DNA of 32,189 bases from JAAZHK01 sp964536075. Lineage in GTDB: Bacteria; Bacillota_I; Bacilli_A; RF39; UBA660. Below the pieces are notes generated by a model that was not told where the DNA came from, made no database searches, and was given only the letters and a program-made list of their open reading frames with translations. Below are positions 15,277 to 22,811 of the stretch, one piece after another (the first letter of the stretch is position 1; every line of letters starts with the position of its first letter). Position numbers and translations under genes: made by a program. The stretch is from contig CAZHWO010000008.1 in NCBI GenBank assembly GCA_964536075.1, positions 1 to 32,189 of the forward strand, written 5' to 3'.

Positions 15277-16899
15277 AAATTTTCTAAAAATTTTAACCAA
15301 AAATTGATCACCAAAAATATTGCTAATTGTATGAGTGCGTTTAGTAATAAAGAAATATATCCCCGAACCAACAATCGCGTAAATAATGATAATCGGGATC
15401 GCTAGTAAGCGACTATCAACATGAAGTGGAATAATTATTTCTACTAGCATTAAAACAATAACCATAATGGAAGTGGCTAAGACGATATTGAAAAATTCTT
15501 TAATGGTTTTTTCATAGCTTATCGCAAACTTTTTCTTAAGCGCAAAAGTAATCATAAATGAAGGGATTAGGAAAGCAATGAAAGTGGCAATAATAGAACC
15601 TACATAACCAGGAAGACCTATTCCATAACAACAATAAATTAGTGGTTTATTTAAAAATAGTTTTAGCAGAAACATGGTACCTAAGCTTATATATAAGCTT
15701 TTATTTTCTTTTAAAGTCAAAGCCATGGTACAAGAAGCAATAAGTGTACTATTGGTAATACAGGTCAAAACGAAGAATAAAAAGACTTGGGGACCATATT
15801 GACTATTTCCATAGAAAAGCATCCATACTGGCTGAGATAAAAAACTTAATCCAACTGTCATGGGAATGGTTAGATATAAAACCAATTGCAGTGTCTGATT
15901 AACTTTTTTGCGGACTTCTACCAGATTATTTTCAACTAAATATATAGTTAAATTGGGTACTAAACTAATCATAATGCCAGTAGTTATAGCAACAACAATA
16001 GTATTTAATTTATTACCCCATGTTGTAATTATACTTATAACTGTTTCAGCATAGTTAACATCATATTTTAAATTATTAACAAGAATTCTAACCAGTGAAA
16101 AAGTATCAACTGTTTGGACAAGTGATCTAGATAGATCAATTAACACAAAAGGTAAAGCATAAAGAATAATTTTTTCCATAATATGGCGATATCTTACCTT
16201 TGGTTCCTGAATATGGGCATCTTGTAATGAAATTCTTTGCCTACTTTTCTTTAGTTTAGCTAATAAATAGAAATAAGAAACTACGGCTCCGATGGTCGCG
16301 CCTAATAGCGCGACCCCAACGGTCGTTTTTAAATCTAAATTGAAAACTTTGACAGACATAAAACTACCGACAATAATGATAATGACACGAACAAGCTGCT
16401 CTAATACTTGAGAAAGAGCTGAAACATCAATAAAACGATGTCCTTGCAAATAGCCTCTAGTAACACTAAGAAGAGGGACAATTAAAATAGCAAAAGAAAT
16501 GATTCTGATAACATAGACAACATCAGCTAATGTATTCCCCCCACTAATATCACCAATAATTAGATGGGCAATAGGTTTTGCAAAAAGGAATAACATAATA
16601 AAAGAAATAATGCCGATAACATTTAATAACAATTTACCAATCTTAAAAGTATCTTCTTTAGCTTTATAATATCCTAAAGCATTATATTCACTAATAATTT
16701 TACTCATAGCAAACGGAACACCGGCAGTGGAAATACTTAAAAAGATACTATAAATATTATAAGCATATCCATATAAGGCTCCTCCTTGCGTACCAATCAT
16801 GGCATAGAAGGGAATAACATAGATAATACCTAAAATTTTACTTATAAATATGCCAAACGTGGCAATAAAAGCTCCTTGCATGAAGTTGCTTTTTTTCAT
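15259..16899 (-). CDS. Lipid II flippase of the MurJ/YtgP (polysaccharide exporter, MOP) family
   Basis: A 546-aa polytopic protein with about 14 membrane helices. The opening KKSNFMQGAFIATFGIFISKILGIIYVIPFYAMIG is the typical start of the SpoVB/YtgP branch. The length equals that of B. subtilis YtgP (about 544), which flips lipid-linked peptidoglycan precursor. Charged residues lie within helices and loops, as in flippases of this superfamily. SpoVB and other O-antigen-type exporters are close relatives, so the exact substrate is inferred. AGGAAGTGAT precedes the ATG, and the 55-aa Cse60-like gene ends 17 bases upstream. It is the last gene of the leuS unit and ends in a bidirectional terminator. 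Confidence 0.9.
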   Translation of the reverse strand: MKKSNFMQGAFIATFGIFISKILGIIYVIPFYAMIGTQGGALYGYAYNIYSIFLSISTAGVPFAMSKIISEYNALGYYKAKEDTFKIGKLLLNVIGIISFIMLFLFAKPIAHLIIGDISGGNTLADVVYVIRIISFAILIVPLLSVTRGYLQGHRFIDVSALSQVLEQLVRVIIIIVGSFMSVKVFNLDLKTTVGVALLGATIGAVVSYFYLLAKLKKSRQRISLQDAHIQEPKVRYRHIMEKIILYALPFVLIDLSRSLVQTVDTFSLVRILVNNLKYDVNYAETVISIITTWGNKLNTIVVAITTGIMISLVPNLTIYLVENNLVEVRKKVNQTLQLVLYLTIPMTVGLSFLSQPVWMLFYGNSQYGPQVFLFFVLTCITNSTLIASCTMALTLKENKSLYISLGTMFLLKLFLNKPLIYCCYGIGLPGYVGSIIATFIAFLIPSFMITFALKKKFAISYEKTIKEFFNIVLATSIMVIVLMLVEIIIPLHVDSRLLAIPIIIIYAIVGSGIYFFITKRTHTISNIFGDQFLVKIFRKFKRVKK

Positions 16900-16916
16900 T
16901 AAATCACTTCCTAATT

Positions 16917-17084
16917 CTACTTATAGAGGATGAGGGCGGAAAAACAATATATTTGTTCTTCCGAAAACATACTAACAGCAACCTGATATTTTATATCAAT
17001 AATTTCATGTTTTTCCTTTAAAAAGTCATTGACAGCCTCCTCTAAATCTTTTTCATGGACTTCATCAAATACTTTAACCTTCAT
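16917..17084 (-). CDS. Cse60/DUF2758-like small protein
   Basis: A 55-aa gene. The ATG at 17084 has GGTGAT upstream and the TAG stop is at 16917-16919. The protein begins MKVKVFDEVHEKDLEEAVNDF, continues with IIDIKYQVAVSM and ends EEQIYCFSALILYK. It has the pattern of small beta-alpha-beta proteins annotated as sporulation protein Cse60 (DUF2758): an initial strand, an EKDLE helix, then IIDIKY and a final CFSALI strand. The conserved pattern and lack of internal stops in AT-rich sequence support a real gene. It lies between leuS (66 bases upstream) and murJ, in the same direction. The family name comes from a sigma-E-dependent B. subtilis gene; no sporulation role is shown here. Confidence 0.75.
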   Translation of the reverse strand: MKVKVFDEVHEKDLEEAVNDFLKEKHEIIDIKYQVAVSMFSEEQIYCFSALILYK

Positions 17085-17150
17085 TAATATCACCATTTAT
17101 ATTGTAGGGTTATATTAAGGAAATATTTGTCTATTATTGGTACTTAATGA

Positions 17151-19550
17151 TTACTTTACAACGATATTAACGACTCGACCTTTAATAACGATGGTTTTAA
17201 TAATTTCTTTGCCTTCAAGATGTCTAAGAACATTTTCTTCTTGCATAGCTAAAGCAATCATTTGTTTTTCACTCATATCTTTATTAATGGTAATGGTTCC
17301 TCTTAATTTACCATTAACTTGAACGGCAACATCATAGGTTTCATCTACCAATTTATTTTCATCATATGATGGCCAGCTGGACATACAAAGTGGTTTACCT
17401 AAATCATATTTTTCATTTAGTTCTTCAGTTATATGCGGTGCAATAGGATTTAATAAAAGTAAAAGCGTACGATATTCAGCTTTAGTAATTGCAGCTTCTT
17501 TTTCCATTTCATTTAGTAAAATCATTAAAGTGGATATCGCGGTATTATATTTCAAGGTATCTAAATCATGGGTAACCTTTTTGATAGAACGATTAATTAA
17601 AGAATCCAGGTTTGAACTATATTTCGTTCCCTTTGCTACTCTTTCTCCTAGTTTTTCTACGCGATCAAGAAAACGTTTACAACCCCTAAGGCCATTCATA
17701 CTCCAGTTAACTTCTTTCTCATAATCACTCATAAACATTTCATAGGTTCGTAGCGCATCAGCACCAAATTCATCAACCATATCATTAGGATTAACAACAT
17801 TACCTTTTGATTTAGACATTTTCTCGCCATTTTCTCCTAAAACCATACCATGAGAAACCCGAACATCAAAAGGCTCACTATATGGTACTAAACCTATATC
17901 ATATAGGAAACGATGCCAAAACCTAGCATATAGTAAATGTCTTGTAGCATGTTCCATGCCGCCATTATACCAATCAACTTTACCCCAATATTTTAAAGCT
18001 TCTGGGGAAGCAAAATATTTATTATTCCCAGGATCCATATATCTTAAATAGTACCAACTTGATCCTGCCCAATTGGGCATAACATCGGTTTCTCTTCTAG
18101 CTTTAGCTCCGCATTGGGGACATGGTACTTCATACCATTTGGGTATTTTGGCCAAAGGACTTTCACCACTATCAGTTGGTTCATATTCTGTTACATCAGG
18201 TAAAATAACTGGCAAATCTTCATAAGGAACCGGTACCCAACCGCAGTCTTTACAATAAATCATAGGAATTGGTTCGCCCCAAAATCTTTGACGAGAGAAT
18301 ATCCAGTCTTGTAAACGATATTTAGTAGCTGGATGACCAATTCTTTTTTCTTCTAAATAGATAATCATCCTAGCTTTTGATTCACTAATATTGTTAATAC
18401 CGTTTAAGAAATCAGAATTAATCATTTCGCCATCCTCGGTATAAGCTTTTTCCGCAATATTGCCGCCTTTTATTACTTCAATAATGGGAATGTTAAATTT
18501 TTTAGCAAATTCATAATCTCGTTCATCGTGAGCAGGTACCGCCATAATCGCTCCAGTACCATAATTCATCATAACATAATCGGATATATAAACGGGAATT
18601 TTTTCATTATTGATGGGATTAATTGCGGAAAATCCTAATATCTTAACACCCGTTTTATCTTTATTTAATTCAGTTCTTTCCAATTCACTCTTTTTGGAAG
18701 CTTCTTTTTGATAATTCTCTAGTTCATTCATATTGACAATACGATCTTCTAATTTTCTAATAATCGGATGCTCGGGAGCAATAACCATAAAAGTCGCTCC
18801 AAATAAAGTATCCGGTCTTGTCGTATAAACCGTTAATTCTTCTTCGGAGTTATCAATTTTAAAATCAATCTCGGCTCCTTCACTCTTACCAATCCAGTTA
18901 ATTTGAGCAGTTTTAATCTTATCCAAAAATTTTGTTTCTGCTAAACCATCGATTAGTTTATCAGCATAACTACTCATTTTTAACATCCATTGTTCTTTGT
19001 CACGGCGAATAACGTCACCGCCGCATCGTTCACATCTACCGCCCTCTATTTCTTCATTAGCCAAACCAATTTTACAACTAGGACACCAATTAATCGCTTT
19101 TTTGGCCTTATAAGCTAAACCATGTTCATAAAATTTTAGAAATTGCCATTGTGTCCATTTATAATAATCTTCATCAGTGGTAGCAAATTCTCTTGACCAA
19201 TCAAAAGATAAACCTAATATTTGAAGTTGACTTTTAAAGGTTTTAATATTTTCCGCCACAGCTTTCTTTGGGTGAATATGATTTTTAATAGCGTATTCTT
19301 CAGCTGGTAAACCGAAGGCATCCCATCCCATAGGGAATAAGACATTGTAACCTTGCATTCTTTTTTTTCTAGCAACTGCGTCTAAAGCAGAATAACTACG
19401 AACATGACCTACATGTAAGCCTGATCCTGATGGATAAGGGAATTCAATTAAAATATAATACTTTTCTTTCTTGCTATGATTAGAGGCTTTGAAGACTTCT
19501 TTTTCTTCCCAAAACTTCTGCCATTTTTTTTCTATTTTTTTATTATTCAT
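17151..19550 (-). CDS. leuS: Leucyl-tRNA synthetase
   Basis: A 799-aa class I synthetase charging tRNA(Leu). HIGH motif HVGH at 46-49 in PYPSGSGLHVGH, and KMSKS in GENGEKMSKSKGN. Cys pairs CPSC and CERC form the zinc site near residue 160-180. The CP1 editing domain includes TVYTTRPDTLFGATF and GTGAIMAVPAHDERD with its conserved Asp, so post-transfer editing seems intact. Length matches B. subtilis LeuRS (about 804). The start overlaps the stop of the 116-aa membrane gene by 8 bases, with GGATGATG as a weak ribosome site inside it. No T-box leader is present. Confidence 0.98.
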   Translation of the reverse strand: MNNKKIEKKWQKFWEEKEVFKASNHSKKEKYYILIEFPYPSGSGLHVGHVRSYSALDAVARKKRMQGYNVLFPMGWDAFGLPAEEYAIKNHIHPKKAVAENIKTFKSQLQILGLSFDWSREFATTDEDYYKWTQWQFLKFYEHGLAYKAKKAINWCPSCKIGLANEEIEGGRCERCGGDVIRRDKEQWMLKMSSYADKLIDGLAETKFLDKIKTAQINWIGKSEGAEIDFKIDNSEEELTVYTTRPDTLFGATFMVIAPEHPIIRKLEDRIVNMNELENYQKEASKKSELERTELNKDKTGVKILGFSAINPINNEKIPVYISDYVMMNYGTGAIMAVPAHDERDYEFAKKFNIPIIEVIKGGNIAEKAYTEDGEMINSDFLNGINNISESKARMIIYLEEKRIGHPATKYRLQDWIFSRQRFWGEPIPMIYCKDCGWVPVPYEDLPVILPDVTEYEPTDSGESPLAKIPKWYEVPCPQCGAKARRETDVMPNWAGSSWYYLRYMDPGNNKYFASPEALKYWGKVDWYNGGMEHATRHLLYARFWHRFLYDIGLVPYSEPFDVRVSHGMVLGENGEKMSKSKGNVVNPNDMVDEFGADALRTYEMFMSDYEKEVNWSMNGLRGCKRFLDRVEKLGERVAKGTKYSSNLDSLINRSIKKVTHDLDTLKYNTAISTLMILLNEMEKEAAITKAEYRTLLLLLNPIAPHITEELNEKYDLGKPLCMSSWPSYDENKLVDETYDVAVQVNGKLRGTITINKDMSEKQMIALAMQEENVLRHLEGKEIIKTIVIKGRVVNIVVK

Positions 19551-19893
19551 TATTTTTCATCATCCTTTTTTGATATACTTTTCCGATAATATGATAGGTT
19601 ATAAACATAAATGGTAAGATTATAATAACGGTTAAGATGATTTGTCTTACTAGATTACCTTGTTCACTTACCAAACTTAAAACTAAGGCAATAATAAAAG
19701 AGGTCGCTAGGGAGATAAGTCTTAAGAGCTTCTTATAATCTAATTTATTGATATCTAGTTTATACAAGTTAATTAAATACTTTATTTCCACCGGTTTTTT
19801 CTTTTTATCTTTTAACGCCTTTTTAATAATAAAGAGAAAATAGAATAAATTAATGAGTACAAACATCATCAAAAAGTTAAAAACATAATTCAT
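19543..19893 (-). CDS. Small three-helix membrane protein upstream of leuS
   Basis: A 116-aa protein from the ATG at 19893. A longer frame up to 19941 exists, but the proposed promoter lies inside that extension, so the inner start (preceded by GGTGG) is preferred. It has three membrane segments: residues about 2-22, 63-80 and 87-106. Between them lies a basic loop (KKALKDKKKKPVEIKYLINLYKLDINKLDYKKLLRL). The tail is basic. The loop pattern LINLYKLDINKLDYKKLLRLI and the paired C-terminal helices recall small Firmicutes membrane proteins of unknown function. No enzyme motif. It overlaps leuS by 8 bases and is cotranscribed with it. Confidence 0.75.
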   Translation of the reverse strand: MNYVFNFLMMFVLINLFYFLFIIKKALKDKKKKPVEIKYLINLYKLDINKLDYKKLLRLISLATSFIIALVLSLVSEQGNLVRQIILTVIIILPFMFITYHIIGKVYQKRMMKNNE

Positions 19894-19922
19894 AGTTCCA
19901 CCACTTTTCTTACTTATATATA

Positions 19923-19951
19923 AGTATATATAATTTAACATATTAATTCAA
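19923..19951 (-). promoter_or_regulatory. Sigma-A-type promoter for the membrane protein-leuS unit
   Basis: On the minus strand TTGAAT (19946-19951), a 17-base spacer and TATACT (19923-19928). This is the best -35/-10 pair in the window. Transcription would start near 19916, giving a short leader before the ATG at 19893. Confidence 0.7.
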
Positions 19952-19979
19952 GTTCTTATCTTTTTTTTATTAAATTATA

Positions 19980-19988
19980 TGATATAAT
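19980..19988 (+). promoter_or_regulatory. Extended -10 promoter for the patatin gene
   Basis: TGA-TATAAT at 19980-19988, with the ATG at 20005. No -35 consensus precedes it. The transcript would begin close to the GGTGAT ribosome site, so the leader is very short. Confidence 0.5.
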
Positions 19989-20004
19989 TTTGATGGTGAT
20001 AGTA

Positions 20005-21279
20005 ATGAAAAGGGCGATAGTATTATCAGGTGGCGGAACTAAAGGAGCCTATCAAATGGGTTTTTGGAAAGCTATCCGGAAATTAAGAATAAAATATGAT
20101 ATTGTAACAGGGACATCGGCTGGAGCTTTAAATGGAGCTTTCATGGCTCAAAATACTTATTATAAAACATTATTGAACTGGAAAAAGGGTTTGAATTTTT
20201 ATCGTCTTTTTGGTAAAAATATAAAAAATGATTTTATGACCTTTAAAGGTAAAAAAGAATTTATTAAAATTTTTGGAAAAGAAATCTTACAAGGTGGCAT
20301 GGATGCCTCCGGATTGGAAACCCTTTTAAAAAAGTATTTAAATCCTGATAAGCTTAAAAAAAGCAAAATAGATTATGGATTAGTTACTTATAATTTGACA
20401 GCTATGAAACCATTAGAAATAACTAAAAAGGAGATGCCAGCTGAAGATATAATTGATTATATAATGGCATCTGCAACCTGTTTTCCGGCTTTTAAAATTA
20501 GAGACATTTATGGTTTTAAATTTATTGATGGCGGATATTACGATAATTTGCCAATTAATTTAGCCATTAAAATGGGGGCAACCGAGATAATTGCCGTTGA
20601 TTTAAGAGCGATCGGTATTAAACAGGAAATTAAAAAATCTGATATTCCAATAACCTATATAAAACCTAATCGAAGGCTAGCACCAATTTTGGCTTTTGAA
20701 ACTAAACTTCAAAATAAACTTATTAAAATTGGTTATAATGATACAATGAAAATTTTAGGCGGTTATGGGGGATATTTATTTACCTTTAAAAAAAGACAAC
20801 TTGATAAAAACTATAATAAATATATTGATAATTTTATGTTAAATTTTAACTACATTTTTAATAATGATAAAAAAAGTATTATAGCTGAATTACTTAAAAA
20901 TACGACCTATAATAAGTTAATTAATCATAGGGGAGAACTGCCTAAAACCTTTAATGATATGATTGAATATATTGGAAAAGTTTTTAAAATAGATGAAACA
21001 AAAATATACAAGATTAGAGATTTTAATAAATTATTATTAAATAGATTAAAACATACACCAGCTTTAAGTCCCACTGCTATTGAAAATAAAATTAATAATA
21101 AAGATTTTAAGGGTTTACTGAATACTGATTTTATTATCAAACATATTTATAATAAGCTTAAAAAAATAAATATTGATCATCGTAAAAAGGAAATAAGGCA
21201 ATTAGCTATATTTTTCCCTAGAGAAGTGTTAGCAGCATTATATTTATATACGATTAGTAAAAGTCATAAAAACAAATAA
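20005..21279 (+). CDS. Patatin-like phospholipase with long C-terminal extension
   Basis: A 424-aa protein of the bacterial patatin (RssA/YchK-like) group, Ser-Asp dyad acyl hydrolases. The oxyanion loop is SGGGTKG (8-14), the nucleophile elbow GTSAG (36-40, S38), and the Asp is in IDGGYYDN (174-181, D175). The ATG at 20005 has GGTGAT four bases upstream; alternatives at 19990 and 19993 lack a ribosome site. The catalytic domain ends near residue 215-250. The remaining about 175-200 residues are Lys/Asn-rich, predicted helical and not recognised. No signal peptide, so it acts in the cytoplasm or on the inner membrane face. Substrate unknown; membrane lipids are likely from the family. The only large plus-strand gene in the window. 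Confidence 0.92.
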   Translation: MKRAIVLSGGGTKGAYQMGFWKAIRKLRIKYDIVTGTSAGALNGAFMAQNTYYKTLLNWKKGLNFYRLFGKNIKNDFMTFKGKKEFIKIFGKEILQGGMDASGLETLLKKYLNPDKLKKSKIDYGLVTYNLTAMKPLEITKKEMPAEDIIDYIMASATCFPAFKIRDIYGFKFIDGGYYDNLPINLAIKMGATEIIAVDLRAIGIKQEIKKSDIPITYIKPNRRLAPILAFETKLQNKLIKIGYNDTMKILGGYGGYLFTFKKRQLDKNYNKYIDNFMLNFNYIFNNDKKSIIAELLKNTTYNKLINHRGELPKTFNDMIEYIGKVFKIDETKIYKIRDFNKLLLNRLKHTPALSPTAIENKINNKDFKGLLNTDFIIKHIYNKLKKINIDHRKKEIRQLAIFFPREVLAALYLYTISKSHKNK

Positions 21280-21282
21280 AAA

Positions 21283-21332
21283 CCAGGAGAATATCCTGGC
21301 TGTTACCACATATATTATCATGTGGTATTTTT
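21283..21332. terminator. Tandem hairpins ending the patatin gene
   Basis: Two hairpins follow the patatin stop. The first is CCAGGA/TCCTGG (21283-21299). The second is TACCACAT/ATGTGGTA (21304-21327), followed by TTTTT on the plus strand. The second is a standard terminator for patatin. On the minus strand neither has a good T-tract, although the DUF421 gene converges here. Confidence 0.75.
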
Positions 21333-21354
21333 ATTATATGTAGAATTTTTTGAA

Positions 21355-22056
21355 TTATTCCAAGACTTCACTATTTTTAGCATTAATCTTTTTTTCAAAA
21401 ATAGCTATCTTTGATCCGTATGTTAAAAGAAGAATATTATCAATGGTTTCGTAACCTCTAGTTTTAAGTTCCTGCCTTAGCCATTGTTCATTTTTATTAA
21501 TATTTTTGAGATTTTCATACAAAATTTTACCATCAATAATGATATCCGCTGTTAAACCGCGATAATTGCTTTTTAGCTTTAAATCTCTTAATGTCGGTTT
21601 ATCAAATTCTTTTTTTAAGAGAAAACTTATTTTTCCATTAGCTTCCATTAAAGCATATTCAATTTCACTTATATCAAAATAGTTCATAATTCTAGCTTCT
21701 CTAAGTAAATCATTAATATCGAGTTTAGCTTTTTTTAAATTTTCTTCAATGATTTTACCACGAGCAATTAAAACAATAGGAACACCAGTAATAAATCTTC
21801 GTAAGACAATACTTTTAGTTGTTAAAATGGAAATTAAAACAGATATAAGCATATAGACAGTCATTGAAGTTATACCCAATAAGTAATCTAAATCATCATT
21901 AACAGATAACTCAGCAGCTATGGATCCAATAGTTATGCCAACAATATAATCATACATATTTAATTGGCTGACTTGTTTTTTTCCGGATAATTTAGTAAGA
22001 AAAAATAAAACCACAATAGATATTAATGATCGAAGTATTATATCTAAATATATCAT
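21355..22056 (-). CDS. DUF421 (YetF-like) membrane protein
   Basis: A 233-aa protein from the ATG at 22056 (a TTG three bases earlier is less likely; GGTGAT is upstream). Three N-terminal membrane helices (about 5-22, 34-52 and 58-78) include the family signatures LTKLSGKKQVSQLNMYDYIVGITIGSIAA. A cytoplasmic part follows with the repeated DUF421 domain: RRFITGVPIVLIARGKI, DLLREARIMNYFDISEIEYALMEANGKISF, and a second copy-like stretch with ILYENLKNINKNEQWLRQELKTRGY. Family members in Bacillus are YetF, YrbG and YkjA; the function is unsettled. It lies 45 bases after the ABC operon, with no terminator seen between. Confidence 0.92.
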   Translation of the reverse strand: MIYLDIILRSLISIVVLFFLTKLSGKKQVSQLNMYDYIVGITIGSIAAELSVNDDLDYLLGITSMTVYMLISVLISILTTKSIVLRRFITGVPIVLIARGKIIEENLKKAKLDINDLLREARIMNYFDISEIEYALMEANGKISFLLKKEFDKPTLRDLKLKSNYRGLTADIIIDGKILYENLKNINKNEQWLRQELKTRGYETIDNILLLTYGSKIAIFEKKINAKNSEVLE

Positions 22057-22101
22057 CAATATATCACCAATATTATTATGGTTTTATTTAGTGTTTATAT
22101 A

Positions 22102-22809
22102 CTATCCCCAAGGAATATCTTTGGGTTTTATTCTTTTTTTATTTTTAGTTATTTTAACAATTTTACCGCTATTCATTTTAACAATCCGATCGCCTATTAA
22201 AGCAATTCCAGGATTATGGGTAATAATAATGGTGGTTGTTTTAAATTTTTCATTGATATTTACTAATGATTCTAAAACTACTTTACCGGTTTTTTCATCT
22301 AGGGCTCCAGTTGGTTCATCACAAAACATGATCTTCGGATTCTTAGCAATAGCGCGCGCAATGGAAACTCTTTGCTGTTCACCACCAGATAATTGATAAA
22401 TTTCCTTATATTTATGTTTTTCCAAACCAACAGTTACTAAAATTTCACCAATATTTATTTTGTTTTTACTTAATACGGAACCAACTTTAACATTTTCATA
22501 AACATTTAGATGATCTAATAAATTATATGTTTGAAAAATAAAGCCTAGATTGTCTTTTCTAAATCTTGTTTTTTTTCGATCACTTAATTTAGTGATATTT
22601 TTGCCATTATATTTTATTGATCCTTGGGTAACATTATCTAGACCCGAGATAACATTTAACATCGTTGTTTTACCTGATCCTGATGGTCCGACAATAACGA
22701 GGATTTCTCCTTCATATATATCTAAATCAATATTTTCTAAGGCATGTGTTGGAACCTCGCCCATATAATAAGTTTTATAAACGTTTTTTAATTCAATCAT
22801 TCTGTTCAT
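22102..22809 (-). CDS. ABC transporter ATPase, MacB/LolD-type (second of two)
   Basis: A 235-aa nucleotide-binding protein of the type VII/MacB class. Walker A GPSGSGKTT (41-49), signature LSGGEQQR (140-147), Walker B MFCDEP (161-166, E165), and the H-loop in THNP. The tail ends KPKDIPWG, a C-terminal extension ending in an aromatic Trp, also seen in the other ATPase. It follows the permease stop by 2 bases, with GAGGG before its start. It probably powers the adjacent FtsX-type permease, alone or paired with the ATPase encoded at 25351-26058. Confidence 0.95.
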   Translation of the reverse strand: MNRMIELKNVYKTYYMGEVPTHALENIDLDIYEGEILVIVGPSGSGKTTMLNVISGLDNVTQGSIKYNGKNITKLSDRKKTRFRKDNLGFIFQTYNLLDHLNVYENVKVGSVLSKNKINIGEILVTVGLEKHKYKEIYQLSGGEQQRVSIARAIAKNPKIMFCDEPTGALDEKTGKVVLESLVNINEKFKTTTIIITHNPGIALIGDRIVKMNSGKIVKITKNKKRIKPKDIPWG

Positions 22810-22811
22810 TT

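Noticed and set aside
19894..19960. A T-box riboswitch before leuS.
   Set aside because: The leader before the first gene is only about 20-25 bases and leuS itself overlaps the upstream gene, so there is no room for a T-box.
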